From positions 1,981,501-2,045,500 of the forward strand of contig NZ_CP026692.1 of assembly GCF_002949795.1 (NCBI RefSeq): 64,000 nucleotides of DNA, read 5' to 3'. Positions 41,784 to 51,296 of this stretch are shown here, in pieces; within the stretch, counting starts at the first letter, position 1; every line of letters begins with the position of its first letter. A model generated the notes under the pieces. That model was given only the letters and a program-made list of their open reading frames with translations, ran no database searches and was not told where the DNA came from. This DNA comes from Nostoc sp. 'Lobaria pulmonaria (5183) cyanobiont' (GTDB lineage Bacteria; Cyanobacteriota; Cyanobacteriia; Cyanobacteriales; Nostocaceae). The translations under genes were made by a program, and so were the position numbers.

Positions 41784-44762
41784 TTATCTTTTTAAAAAGT
41801 TTTTTCCGCACAAGTTAGCAGCAAGGAGTATTTCTACTTCTGCCCGTTCCATAGGTGGTAAGAAAAAATACCCTTGCCCATAATCACATTCTAAAGCCTT
41901 CAATTGTGCTAATTGATCTACAGTTTCTATGCCTTCTGCTGTTACAGACATATTTAAATTATGGCCTAATGTCACAATCGCTTGAATAATTTCTAAATTT
42001 TCTTCTCGACTATCTAGACGGGTGACAAAAGAGCGGTCAATCTTAATGGTTTTGATTGGTAGACGATGTAGATAACTCAAGGATGAATAGCCAGTCCCAA
42101 AATCATCCATGTGCATCTCGACATTCAGCGCTGTTAACTGAGAAAGCACAGTGGTAGCTAATTCAAAATTATCAATCAATAAGGTTTCAGTTATTTCCAA
42201 TTTCAAATAGCATGGCTCCAGTTCAGTTTGCTGCAAAATATGTTTAACCTGTTTAAACACATCAGGTTGCGTAATTTGTTTACCAGAAAAATTTACGCTA
42301 ATTGTTAGATGTTGTGAGCTAGGAAATTGTTTATGCCATTTGTGCATTTGGTAACAGGCTTCATAAAGCACCCATCGCCCGATACTAACAATCATTCCAG
42401 TTTCCTCAGCCAGGGGAATAAAATCTTGAGGAGAAATAAGTCCTCGTTCTGGATGATACCAACGTATTAGTGCCTCAAATCCAATAATTTTGCCAGTTGT
42501 CAGTGAAACAATTGGCTGGTAATTAAGGCGAAATTCTTCTTGCTTGAGCAGCGCATTTCGCAGAGCAGTTTCTAACTCTAAGAGCAAATCTGCACGCTCG
42601 TGCATCTTTGGGTCAAAAACCTCATAACGTCCCTTACCATGTGATTTGGCAGAATACATTGCCACATCGGCATCGCGTAGAATCTGCGCTGCTTGCTCAT
42701 AATCTGCTCCACTTAAAGCGATACCAATACTAACATTAGTAAACACTCGATGCTCATTTAATTGAAATGGCAAAGCTAGCACCTTTTTAATTCGCTCGGC
42801 GACCTGTTTGGCGGTGTTGATATCCTCAATTTCCTGAATTAAGATTGTGAACTCATCTCCGCCAAAACGGGCAACTATGTTTTCGCCTCGCAGAACTGAC
42901 TTTAGCCGATGAGAAATTGCAATCAAAAGTTGATTTCCTAGTAGATGTCCCAGGCTGTCATTAACAACTTTAAAGCGGTCTAGGTCTAAGAAAAGTACGG
43001 CAAATAAATAATTATTTTGCTGTTTAGCCTGTTCTATTGCCTGCTGCACCCGCTCCAGAAATAATCGTTGATTAGGTAATCCAGTTAGTCCATCGTGAAG
43101 ACTGTTGTGCAGTAATTGTTCTTGTGCTTCTTGACGTTTAACAAATAGGTTTTTTGCTTGTTTGCGTGCTTCATCAATAGCAATAATTTGTGGTAAGGTT
43201 GTCCAGCAAGCGATCGCAACCCCTGTAAAAGAAAGCGTCACTAATAAAATTGCTAGGAAAGAATTTTGAGGATTATTAGAATGTCTATCTAAAAAATCGC
43301 GAAGAACCCAACTGATTGTGGCAGTAATACAAATTAATGATACTAAAACAATCACTTGTAATACTACAAAATCTGGATTATTTCTACTAGACTTAGTATC
43401 GTAACGCTGTGTCCACCAATTTGGGTATAATGGCGCAAATCTTAACCGACGTAGCACTAAATCTCCAATCGTCAAAATAATGGGTAATAATAATCCCACT
43501 AAGAAATATCTCCAATTGCAAGCTAAACCTCCCACTATTAGAACTACTGCTTCTAACAAGAAAAAACCAAGTGACCACCAAGGCCATAACACGTATGGTT
43601 TGCCCCGACACACCCATAATCCCAGATGTATCCCCATAATGGACATGAGATAACAGGTGCCTGCTACTGTGACAAGTTGAGATACATTTCCCAAATTGAG
43701 ACAAAGTAAACTCAGTAGAAAGGTAACTAAAATAGCAGGGCCAAGGACACCTTGACGGGAAAATAATGCAAATATAGGAGAAAGCTGTCTGTCTAAGGCA
43801 AGCTGGTATAATATCCGAGGAGAGTTAGAAACTGCTGTAGCAGAACTTAGAAGGCAAGATATAGTAATCAGAAGTGTTACTAGAAAAGAGGCAGATTCAC
43901 CCCAAAAAGGCTTAGAAGCCGCTAGTAGATTTAAGAAAACATTATCACGTGTTGTAGGATTTTGAGTAGAACACATTAATACCCAAGAACCACCTAGAAA
44001 CACCGGAGGAATTAACCAAGCAGCTACGGTTAAAAACTTTAAAGTTTTATCTGGGTGGCGACTATCAGCAACAAAAGAAGAAGTGGTTTCACAAGCATAA
44101 ATTGAATAACTAGCTAGAAAAAAGCACCTTGCCCATTCTTGGAAGCTCACGCTATGTGTACTAGTTAGGAGAAAATTAAAATTAGCAGATGAGAAGGCTA
44201 ACCATAATACGCCTTGAATACAAAACAATAACAGTAAGAAAATCGCTGGGAATACAAAAAATAAATGCAGGAGTGCCAAAGCACGGGTGCCACTGAACGC
44301 TAAAATAAATGGAATCGCTGTAAATAAGACTTTTAAGAAAGTTTCTGGACAAGAAATACCTAATGTTTGAAAATTGGCTTTAATTAAGTCAGTGAGAATA
44401 ATCGCATACAGTGCTGGTGCTGCTGCCCAGCTAAAAAAGTATCCTAATGCTAGGTAACGGCCTAAGCCAGGAAAGTTCTTTAATAGCCTTGTGGTATAGT
44501 TTGGTGTTCCTCCAGCGACATCTGACCAATGCCTACCTAGACTTTGTACCTGCAAGTTAAGCAAAAAGGAAATAATCGTGCCAAAAAACCAAACTAAGAT
44601 AGCTTTCGGCCCTAACGCTGCATGAATGATAGGGGCAGTACCAATCCATCCAACATGACCAGTTAACCCGAAGCCCCAAGTTTCAAGATAACTCAGAGTC
44701 CGTGGTAGGCGCATTAGCAAGTGCTGATTGTTCTGTGCCCGCGCAGAATCGTTACTAACCAT
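41784..44762 (-). CDS. Amino-acid permease-like (APC) membrane domain fused to GGDEF and EAL domains
   Basis: The 992-residue protein begins with about 450 residues of an APC-superfamily permease: SYLETWGFGLTGHVGWIGTA, repeated hydrophobic helices, a helix with SYSIYACETTSSFVADSRHP and SSATAVSNSPRILYQLALD as in amino acid permeases. Two more membrane helices (near 465 and 500) lead to a cytoplasmic coiled segment. A diguanylate cyclase domain follows with RFGGDEF (GGDEF at 634-638; inhibitory site RGEN instead of RxxD), then a phosphodiesterase domain with EAL at 762-764, EITET, DDFGTGYSSL, KIDRSFV, AEGIET and QGYFF. Both catalytic signatures appear intact, so it could make and break c-di-GMP in response to a permease-type ligand. 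A transporter-fused c-di-GMP enzyme is unusual. Monocistronic, convergent with the decarboxylase gene. Confidence 0.93.
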   Translation of the reverse strand: MVSNDSARAQNNQHLLMRLPRTLSYLETWGFGLTGHVGWIGTAPIIHAALGPKAILVWFFGTIISFLLNLQVQSLGRHWSDVAGGTPNYTTRLLKNFPGLGRYLALGYFFSWAAAPALYAIILTDLIKANFQTLGISCPETFLKVLFTAIPFILAFSGTRALALLHLFFVFPAIFLLLLFCIQGVLWLAFSSANFNFLLTSTHSVSFQEWARCFFLASYSIYACETTSSFVADSRHPDKTLKFLTVAAWLIPPVFLGGSWVLMCSTQNPTTRDNVFLNLLAASKPFWGESASFLVTLLITISCLLSSATAVSNSPRILYQLALDRQLSPIFALFSRQGVLGPAILVTFLLSLLCLNLGNVSQLVTVAGTCYLMSIMGIHLGLWVCRGKPYVLWPWWSLGFFLLEAVVLIVGGLACNWRYFLVGLLLPIILTIGDLVLRRLRFAPLYPNWWTQRYDTKSSRNNPDFVVLQVIVLVSLICITATISWVLRDFLDRHSNNPQNSFLAILLVTLSFTGVAIACWTTLPQIIAIDEARKQAKNLFVKRQEAQEQLLHNSLHDGLTGLPNQRLFLERVQQAIEQAKQQNNYLFAVLFLDLDRFKVVNDSLGHLLGNQLLIAISHRLKSVLRGENIVARFGGDEFTILIQEIEDINTAKQVAERIKKVLALPFQLNEHRVFTNVSIGIALSGADYEQAAQILRDADVAMYSAKSHGKGRYEVFDPKMHERADLLLELETALRNALLKQEEFRLNYQPIVSLTTGKIIGFEALIRWYHPERGLISPQDFIPLAEETGMIVSIGRWVLYEACYQMHKWHKQFPSSQHLTISVNFSGKQITQPDVFKQVKHILQQTELEPCYLKLEITETLLIDNFELATTVLSQLTALNVEMHMDDFGTGYSSLSYLHRLPIKTIKIDRSFVTRLDSREENLEIIQAIVTLGHNLNMSVTAEGIETVDQLAQLKALECDYGQGYFFLPPMERAEVEILLAANLCGKNFLKR

Positions 44763-45183
44763 TGTTTCTTAGTGAGATTTACTGACCTTTTCACTCAATA
44801 GCTGAATCTCACCAATTATAGCTTCCGTATAACTGCTGAACTTTAAGAAAAGATGACTTATTTGTTACTAAATTGTGGATTTCGGATTTTAGATTGACCT
44901 CATGCCTAAAGAGTTTTCTTGAATAGAGAATTTTAATTGGGGATTTGAGATTTATTCCATGTAGCTTGTTTCTCGCCGAGTAAGTATAAATTCTCTTTCT
45001 TCAGACCTTTGTAAAAATTGAAAGGTTCAGATTTGCGACCTATTTAATAGACATAGAAATTTCCATAAATAAATTATTCATTGCTTGAAACCCTTGTAAA
45101 GACGTAGGAATACTACGTCTTTACGTTCATATCTCTAATTTAATAAATCAGAAATCATGTTGTTCATCAATGATTAACTAGAG
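44763..45183. other. Spacer between the permease fusion and parA genes
   Basis: No gene seen. It contains a 12-base-arm hairpin at 45096-45124. The promoter for the leftward permease fusion gene must lie in the left part. Confidence 0.55.
45096..45124 (-). terminator. Perfect hairpin downstream of parA
   Basis: Arms gtaaagacgtag and ctacgtctttac with a 5-base loop, about 60 bases past the stop of the leftward parA gene. There is no strong T run, so it may instead be one of the dispersed palindromes. Confidence 0.4.
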
Positions 45184-46068
45184 CTATAGCTTTTGCAACA
45201 ACTCCTGAGTTAATTGCAAGAAAGCCTTTGAACCTGCTGATTGGGAAGCAATTAAAACAGCTGGCACAAAACTATCAACAGCCTTAGCAACGTTGACATC
45301 AACTGGTATTTGTACCTTACAAATTTTTTCGACACCAAAATCTTCTACAACGCGGTGCATTACTTGTTTATAATATCTGCCAGTGAGCAGGTTAGCGCTG
45401 GACATACTAAATACAATTCCTAGCATTTTTATATCTATCTTGGTTTCATGTCCGTGACTATCTTTTAATTGGGCAATCCGCCTTTCTAGGAGTTGAATAC
45501 CCACTACAGATAAAGGTTCTGGTTTCGCAGGAAGTATGTAGAAATCACTGGCAGCTAAAGCGCTACGAGTTAATAGATTATAGCCAGGGGCGCAATCGAG
45601 AAGGATAAAATCATATTCTTGACGTACTGGCTTTAAGATGTTATTAATTAAGACCCTTTCAAAGCGATTCCAAATCGTTTCAAAGTCCTGTTCGCCCAAA
45701 GCAGTTGCTTGCTGATGCAGCATTTCTGAAACAACAAATTCATCATATAAATCAATATCTCCTGGTAATAAATCTAGTCCGGGAAGATTACAAACCTGGG
45801 ATTGAATGATATCCTGAATTGTAAGTTTTGCTTGTGGGTTTGGATTGATAACTTCGTCTATCAGATACCTAAATGTCTTACTTTGTTTACGAAGTTTGGC
45901 AAAATCTAAAGGCGACATCAAACTGAGTGTGGCGCTAATTTGGCTATCTAAATCAAGGACAAGCACCCGCTTGCCATGATTTTTAGCTAAACAAGTAGCT
46001 AAGTTGACGGTGAGGGTGGTTTTACCAACACCACCTTTCATATTGGCAGTAGCAATTACATATCCCAT
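45184..46068 (-). CDS. ParA/MinD-type ATPase
   Basis: This 294-residue protein has the deviant Walker A of ParA-family ATPases (NMKGGVGKTT at 9-18), Walker A' LVLDLDSQISAT near 36-47 and DFILLDCAPGYN near 150. Length suggests a stand-alone ParA without an N-terminal DNA-binding domain. Such proteins position plasmids, chromosomes or large cytoplasmic structures. No ParB or centromere-like repeats are next to it, so a cargo-positioning or orphan role is likely. It starts at MGYVIATANMK and is preceded by a MITE. Confidence 0.9.
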   Translation of the reverse strand: MGYVIATANMKGGVGKTTLTVNLATCLAKNHGKRVLVLDLDSQISATLSLMSPLDFAKLRKQSKTFRYLIDEVINPNPQAKLTIQDIIQSQVCNLPGLDLLPGDIDLYDEFVVSEMLHQQATALGEQDFETIWNRFERVLINNILKPVRQEYDFILLDCAPGYNLLTRSALAASDFYILPAKPEPLSVVGIQLLERRIAQLKDSHGHETKIDIKMLGIVFSMSSANLLTGRYYKQVMHRVVEDFGVEKICKVQIPVDVNVAKAVDSFVPAVLIASQSAGSKAFLQLTQELLQKL

Positions 46069-46601
46069 TGATTGAGTCCTCTATTGACGCATTCCCATGT
46101 ACTGGTCTGTCAAGAAATAATTGAGGGGTGCAGATTGTTTGTAGTTAGCGTTAAAGCACAAACTACGAACCGATCAAATCAAACTTGACAGACTACTAGG
46201 TAGCGTACACTTCTGCTGATATTTTAAATCTTCCATTAAATTTAATATTTTCGGACATTCAAAAGAGTGATTTCAGCGATGTTTACTCGATTGAGGCAGC
46301 AAAATGTAGTTGGGTGTTTACCTGGAATAGGTCTACCAGCCTCCTATACCGCATAATGCATCTTTTTGCTAATAATCTTTGGCTTAATGCCGTAACAGCG
46401 ATCGCTCTTATCAAAGCAATTATAGAGGTATTGACAAATACAGTAGCCCTAAATCAATTGTGAGAAAATAATACTGTTGTGAATATCACTAAGTATTGGG
46501 CGCAAAATGTGGATGCATTTGCTAATTGAATTGAACGAAGCCAATCGATAATTTCGTGAAATCAAAGGCGCATTTACACACAAACTTATAAGGTAATTAA
46601 A
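46069..46601. other. Spacer with MITE between parA and a 2TM gene
   Basis: Contains the MITE at 46103-46195. Otherwise AT-rich; no gene or RNA found. The flanking genes diverge. Confidence 0.55.
46103..46195. mobile_element. MITE with TGGTCTGTCAAG ends, second copy
   Basis: Left end tggtctgtcaag and right end cttgacagacta. It shares the ends with 6201-6314, but the interior differs in length and sequence (gtagttagcgttaaagcaca), suggesting a family defined by its ends. Confidence 0.68.
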
Positions 46602-47012
46602 ATGACTTACAATTCAGAAGATGTCCAACAAATCTTGCAAAAAGCACTCACTCGCAAACAGGAAGGTGAATTTTCACGAGAACAGCTTTTAGAAATGGCA
46701 TCTGAGTTAAGTATTTCTTCTAATATTTTGGAAACAACTGAACAAAAGTGGTTGGCTCAACAAGAAGAGGAACGTTTACAACACACATTTAATACTTTCC
46801 GACGCAGAGCCTTCTGGACACACTTTGTTTCTTTCTTAGCGGTGAATTTATTCCTCATTCTCTTAAATTTAATCACTAGTCCTAATTATTTTTGGGCTAT
46901 TTTCCCAATATTAGGATGGGGATTAGGACTATTTTTTCATTGGTGGAGTGTTTATCAGAGTAAATCAGAGGATTACGAGATCGCTTTTCAGAAATGGCGC
47001 ACACAAATTTAA
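46602..47012 (+). CDS. 2TM domain-containing protein
   Basis: The 136-residue protein has a soluble helical N-terminus (about 1-68, DVQQILQKALTRKQEGEFSR with repeated Glu/Lys) and two tightly spaced membrane helices (THFVSFLAVNLFLILLNLI and FWAIFPILGWGLGLFFHWW) followed by a short basic tail: the 2TM domain arrangement. In other proteins this domain accompanies signalling modules or short helical N-termini (SHOCT-like). Function unknown. A hairpin that may end the transcript lies 77 bases downstream. Confidence 0.78.
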   Translation: MTYNSEDVQQILQKALTRKQEGEFSREQLLEMASELSISSNILETTEQKWLAQQEEERLQHTFNTFRRRAFWTHFVSFLAVNLFLILLNLITSPNYFWAIFPILGWGLGLFFHWWSVYQSKSEDYEIAFQKWRTQI

Positions 47013-47088
47013 CTATAAATTCTGGATATTCAGCGATCGCTGTTATCTTAATTTGTGCCTCCTTCTAGATAAAATCTTCCCATGAACT

Positions 47089-47120
47089 GCTCACATTCAC
47101 CGCAAGGGGTGAGTGTGAGC
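47089..47120 (+). terminator. Strong hairpin downstream of the 2TM gene
   Basis: Arms gctcacattcacc and ggtgagtgtgagc, 13 bases with one mismatch, 6-base loop, then tttgcaattt. Its position after the 2TM stop fits transcription termination; the T tract is short. Confidence 0.5.
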
Positions 47121-47339
47121 TTTGCAATTTATAGGGAATTGCCTGTGACATCGCAAAATAGATAAATTTGGGCAACCTTAAACTTGAGGAGTTGTATAAT
47201 CACGCCCTTTGATCCTTATCCTTGTGCTTGCGAATTTGCCAAAATAGAGCTGTAGGCTAGAATAACTACGCTTTAAGAAGCTTGATTGCCTAAACTCAGG
47301 AGCAAGGGTCGGCTGGTTAATAAGTAAGAGGAAGGGAGT

Positions 47340-47663
47340 ATGGACAACAACAACTGGTTGCAACAGCTAATGATGGTGGGTCTTGGCACAACGTCTATAG
47401 TCGCAGAAAAACTGCGGCAAGTCAGCGATGATTTAGTTAAAGACGGTAAGCTCAATCCTGAGCAAGCCAAGGCAGTAATAGATGATATTGCCCAGCAGTT
47501 AAAGTCGGAACAGGGAAACTTGGATGTCCAAATGCAACGGCAAATGCGAAATATGATGCAGGATTTGGGGGTGGCTCGCCAGTCGGAAGTGGACGAATTA
47601 AGGGGTAGAATTGACCGTTTAGAGCGTCAATTACGCGATTTAGAAAATAAGCTTTGGCGTTAA
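47340..47663 (+). CDS. Phasin-like coiled-coil protein
   Basis: The 107-residue protein is almost wholly alpha-helical: an amphipathic start (WLQQLMMVGLGTTSIVAEKL), a region typical of phasin-family helices (DDLVKDGKLNPEQAKAVIDD) and a clear coiled coil at the end with heptad leucines (ELRGRIDRLERQLRDLENKL). Phasins coat polyhydroxyalkanoate granules, but many small cyanobacterial relatives have no known cargo. GGGAG lies 6 bases before ATG 47340. It is followed after 78 bases by the FKBP gene in the same direction. Confidence 0.72.
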   Translation: MDNNNWLQQLMMVGLGTTSIVAEKLRQVSDDLVKDGKLNPEQAKAVIDDIAQQLKSEQGNLDVQMQRQMRNMMQDLGVARQSEVDELRGRIDRLERQLRDLENKLWR

Positions 47664-47741
47664 AATGCCCTTTCTGATTTAAACTAAATGTGTCCTGTTG
47701 GTAATCTTTTTGCCAGGATACTTAAGTAAGGAGAACTGATT

Positions 47742-48263
47742 TTGAAACCAATTTTCCTCAGCGTGGCTTTCATGCTGGTGTGTATTGTGCTTTTGGTTGT
47801 AGGGCAAGTAAGCAGTAAACAGAATACTGCTATTGCTGCCGAGTTAACCCAAACGCCGCCAGCGTCCACAACTGTAACTGAAAACAATATCTTAATTGCG
47901 AGTAATACTATGTCTGATGCTAATGCCGTAACCACTCCCTCTGGATTAAAGTATGTGGAGTTAAAAGAGGGGACTGGAGCGACTCCCAAACCTGGACAAA
48001 CGGTTGAAGTTCACTATGTGGGCACTCTAGAAGATGGTACTAAGTTTGATAGTTCACGCGATCGCGGCCAACCCTTTAGCTTTAAAATCGGTGCTGGACA
48101 GGTAATCAAAGGTTGGGATGAAGGACTTAGCACTATGAAAGTAGGCGGTCTTCGTAAGTTAATCATCCCATCTGAATTGGGTTATGGCGCTCGTGGTGCT
48201 GGTGGCGTGATTCCACCCAATGCAACTCTAATTTTTGAAGTGGAATTGCTGGGAGTTAAGTAA
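47742..48263 (+). CDS. FKBP-type peptidyl-prolyl cis-trans isomerase, membrane-anchored
   Basis: The 173-residue protein has an N-terminal signal anchor ([19 protein letters not shown]), a Thr/Ala-rich linker and one FKBP domain from about residue 65: [72 protein letters not shown] and [11 protein letters not shown]. All active-site aromatics appear in place. It should catalyse proline isomerisation of exported or lumenal proteins. The start is probably the TTG at 47742, because AAGGAG sits 8 bases upstream and the next ATG would cut into the signal sequence. Confidence 0.92.
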   Translation: MKPIFLSVAFMLVCIVLLVVGQVSSKQNTAIAAELTQTPPASTTVTENNILIASNTMSDANAVTTPSGLKYVELKEGTGATPKPGQTVEVHYVGTLEDGTKFDSSRDRGQPFSFKIGAGQVIKGWDEGLSTMKVGGLRKLIIPSELGYGARGAGGVIPPNATLIFEVELLGVK

Positions 48264-48448
48264 AAACCAGGGACTAGGGATTGGGTACTGGGAACAAGAA
48301 GGAACTATTAAAATAAGTTTCTATTCTCTCTGTTCTGAATGCCCAATGCCCTATCAGATAAATTAGGTATTTCACAGTACAGATGGGACAGAAGTATAGC
48401 TAGAAAATATGAGAAAAAGTATCTGTAACTTTGATCGGACTGCCGCGA

Positions 48449-48967
48449 CTAAACCAACAACCTAAACGTCAAACTGATACGCCCGAATGTTTCTGGTTGC
48501 TTGAGAATTCCATGCTTCCAGTATTGCTGTGTCTTCTGAGGCATAAAAAGTAGAGAACCACTTTTGAGTAAGTAACTATGTTCAATAGTTTTGTCTTGTT
48601 TATTCTGAAATGTAATTATTCTTTCAGCCCCTAACGAAATAATAGAGATACCAGTATCGCCCATGAGTTCATCAATTGAATCGGAGTGAAATCCCATTGT
48701 TGAGTTACCATTTGTGTAATAATTGACTAAACAATTGTTTGGTCGAAACCCAAAGTGCTTTTCAAGCCTATCAATAATAGGAAGTAACTCATTCAGCATT
48801 GGAGATGAATCGTAAGAAATATTTGAGTAGTTATATGGTGAACCAAAACTAGCTGTTTTTCGTGCCCGTATACGCTCATCCCAGTTAATTATGGATACAA
48901 GACTATTAAATAGAGAATGACTATTCGGCAAAAATACATCATTAATGAGTAAATCAAGCTCATTCAT
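48449..48967 (-). CDS. AlkB-like 2-oxoglutarate/Fe(II) dioxygenase
   Basis: The 172-residue enzyme matches the compact AlkB-like family. The iron triad is H94 and D96 (GFHSDS) with H152 (WKHGI), and the oxoglutarate-binding arginines are in GRISLTFR (R163, R169). The substrate loop NYYTNGNSTMGFHSD is typical of DNA/RNA alkylation repair proteins. It ends the strand run with dnaB and rplI upstream, and its start is 24 bases after dnaB's stop, so it is likely co-transcribed with dnaB. Confidence 0.88.
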   Translation of the reverse strand: MNELDLLINDVFLPNSHSLFNSLVSIINWDERIRARKTASFGSPYNYSNISYDSSPMLNELLPIIDRLEKHFGFRPNNCLVNYYTNGNSTMGFHSDSIDELMGDTGISIISLGAERIITFQNKQDKTIEHSYLLKSGSLLFMPQKTQQYWKHGILKQPETFGRISLTFRLLV

Positions 48968-48991
48968 TGCTCAAATAATTATTTGGTCTGA

Positions 48992-50335
48992 CTAAATTTT
49001 TAAATTTTGAAACTTTGTAAACTGAGGATTGAACAAAAGTTTCGCAGTACCTGTAGGCCCATTGCGGTGTTTAGCTATAATTACTTCTGCAATGCCGCGA
49101 TCGGGAGTATCGGGAGAGTAGTATTCATCGCGGTATAACATTATTACTAAATCGGCGTCTTGTTCAATACTTCCGCTTTCTCTCAAATCAGATAACATCG
49201 GGCGTTTGTTAGTGCGTGCTTCCACCCCTCGACTCAACTGAGATAAAGCAATTACTGGTACAGATAATTCACGCGCTAAACCTTTGAGTTGACGCGTAAT
49301 TTTTGATAATTCTTGTACACGATTATCACCTGCTCCTTCCATCAATTGCAGGTAATCTATTACAATTAATCCTAATTCAGTTCCTATTTCAGCTTGCAGT
49401 CTTCTTGACTGACTACGCATTTGTGTAACTGTAATATTCGGCGTATCGTCAATATAAATTGGCATCTCAGAAAGGATACCAATAGCACGACTTAAAGGTT
49501 CCCACTGTGTTTGACTGAGGCGGCCAGTTCGCAAATAACTACTTTCAATTTGCGCTTCACTAGCTAATAAACGTTGTGTGAGTTGCTCTTTAGACATTTC
49601 CAAGCTGAAAAAAGCAACTGGTAATTTATAAGAAGCGGCGATATTATGAGCAAGGTTTAAGCAAAATGCGGTTTTCCCCATTGATGGGCGGCCCGCGATA
49701 ATAATCAAATCAGAACGCTGAAAGCCGCTGGTCATGGCATCTAAATCGTAAAATCCGCAGGGAATCCCAGGTAAGGCAATACCTTGATTTCTATCTTCAA
49801 TATCCTGGAAATTATTAATTAGAGTATCAGAAATGTGAACTAAACCCGATTGGGGACGTTCTTGAGTAACGGCGAAAACTTTCTGTTCTGCCTGATCTAA
49901 AACTTGTGGTAACTCGGTTTCTGTTTCGTAACCAAGATGTACAATTTCATTACCAGCTTTAATTAACTGTCGCCGCAGGTATTTTTCCATGACTAACCCT
50001 GCTAAGGCGTCAATATTCACGGCTGACACTGTACGGTCTACCAGAGTTGCTAATTTATTTCTACCACCAATGCGGGATAGCATTTCATGGTCAGTCAGCC
50101 AACTGGTGACTGAGAGTAAGTCTGTGGGTTTACCTTGGGCGTGGAGCCTCACAGCTGCTTGATAAATATTTTTGTGAGCGCTAATGTAAAAAGCTTCGGG
50201 AAGGAGGCGATCGCTAACTCGACTAATCGCTTCTGGATCTAGCAAAATACCCCCCAAAATCGCTTCTTCCGCCTCAATATTTTGTGGTGGGAGGCGATCG
50301 CTACCTAGCCCTTGAAAACTCAATTCTTCAGCCAT
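48992..50335 (-). CDS. dnaB: Replicative DNA helicase DnaB
   Basis: Hexameric helicase that unwinds the chromosome ahead of the replication fork. The 447 residues show the N-terminal primase-interacting domain (PPQNIEAEEAILGGILLDP) and the RecA-like core: Walker A GRPSMGKTAF, SLEMSKEQLTQRL, Walker B LIVIDYLQLM, and QLSRGVEARTNKRPMLSDLR. No intein interrupts it. It follows rplI on the same strand after a 171-base spacer with a doubled palindrome; rplI-dnaB neighbourhood is widely conserved in bacteria. Confidence 0.97.
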   Translation of the reverse strand: MAEELSFQGLGSDRLPPQNIEAEEAILGGILLDPEAISRVSDRLLPEAFYISAHKNIYQAAVRLHAQGKPTDLLSVTSWLTDHEMLSRIGGRNKLATLVDRTVSAVNIDALAGLVMEKYLRRQLIKAGNEIVHLGYETETELPQVLDQAEQKVFAVTQERPQSGLVHISDTLINNFQDIEDRNQGIALPGIPCGFYDLDAMTSGFQRSDLIIIAGRPSMGKTAFCLNLAHNIAASYKLPVAFFSLEMSKEQLTQRLLASEAQIESSYLRTGRLSQTQWEPLSRAIGILSEMPIYIDDTPNITVTQMRSQSRRLQAEIGTELGLIVIDYLQLMEGAGDNRVQELSKITRQLKGLARELSVPVIALSQLSRGVEARTNKRPMLSDLRESGSIEQDADLVIMLYRDEYYSPDTPDRGIAEVIIAKHRNGPTGTAKLLFNPQFTKFQNLKI

Positions 50336-50364
50336 AAACGATTTTAGTTTTGAGATTTTGCTAG

Positions 50365-50416
50365 AGACGCGATTAATCGCGTCTGTGTAGGATTAGAGAC
50401 GCGATTAATCGCGTCT
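50365..50416. repeat. Two copies of a perfect 20-bp palindrome, 32-bp period
   Basis: agacgcgattaatcgcgtct occurs at 50365-50384 and again at 50397-50416, each flanked by tagag and gt. A close relative lies at 29205-29224 inside a MITE. It lies between rplI and dnaB and could attenuate transcription. Confidence 0.85.
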
Positions 50417-50506
50417 GTACAGGAGTTAGGAGTTATTCACTTTTACTTCCCTTGCTCCCTCATCCTCATCCCCCACATCTTTGCGTCCCTTTGTCCCTCT
50501 ACTGAG

Positions 50507-50965
50507 TTAGCTAGCGACTACTTGAATATCGACTTGCGCCGCTACTTCCGAATGCAGCTTAATTTCGGCTTGATAAGTACCAAGGTGGTTAATATCGGGG
50601 ATGGTAATTCCACGCCGATCGATTTCTTGACCGGTGGCTGCCTTAATTGCATCTACAACATCTTGGGTGGTGATAGTACCGAAAATTGCTTCGTTTTCAC
50701 CAACTGGCTTGGCAATTGTCAAGCTGGCAACTTTTTCCAAAGATTCTTTTTGCTCAAGAGCTTGTTGTCTGAGTTCTAATTGCCGTTGACGCTCTTGCTC
50801 GCGACGGCGTTCTACTTGCTTGAGAATACCAGGAGTGGCATTGGTTGCTAATTTCTGGGGAATCAGATAGTTACGAGCGTAGCCAGGAGCTACTTCCACT
50901 AAGTCGCCAGATTTTCCCAGCTTGCTGATATCCTGATTTAAAACTAACTGCACGCGTTTCGCCAT
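50507..50965 (-). CDS. rplI: 50S ribosomal protein L9
   Basis: The 152-residue ribosomal protein matches L9: [20 protein letters not shown] at the start, the [13 protein letters not shown] motif, the long central helix ([20 protein letters not shown]) and the C-terminal domain [16 protein letters not shown]. The start is set at the canonical MAKRVQ; an in-frame ATG 18 codons upstream would add a tail foreign to the family. First gene of a leftward run with dnaB and the AlkB-like gene. Confidence 0.97.
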   Translation of the reverse strand: MAKRVQLVLNQDISKLGKSGDLVEVAPGYARNYLIPQKLATNATPGILKQVERRREQERQRQLELRQQALEQKESLEKVASLTIAKPVGENEAIFGTITTQDVVDAIKAATGQEIDRRGITIPDINHLGTYQAEIKLHSEVAAQVDIQVVAS

Positions 50966-51296
50966 CGTTTTTCGTTTTTCCTGTAAAATCTGATTAATTT
51001 GGGTGGGTTTGGGCAGCATAGCTTACTAAAACAGTGCTGTTAGCTTTCTTCTCTACGAGAGGCTGCGCCAACGGGGCGTTTAGCCCTTGCTGAGTAAAGA
51101 GTCCTGAATAACAAGTGTTTTTTCAGAACTTAGAACTCCTGAAATGAGTATATTGTCCCAAGTAGCTTTGCCCATACCCTAAAGCTTACAGATCCTAGCG
51201 AAAGGAAGGGTGCGATCGCAACTATTAGCGCTAGAAAGTTGGAGGAATGGAGGATAAGGGAGCAGAGGAGAATAATCAATCCCCAATGCCCAATAC

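Noticed and set aside
48992..50335. Intein in DnaB
   Set aside because: The length and uninterrupted motifs are those of an ordinary DnaB.
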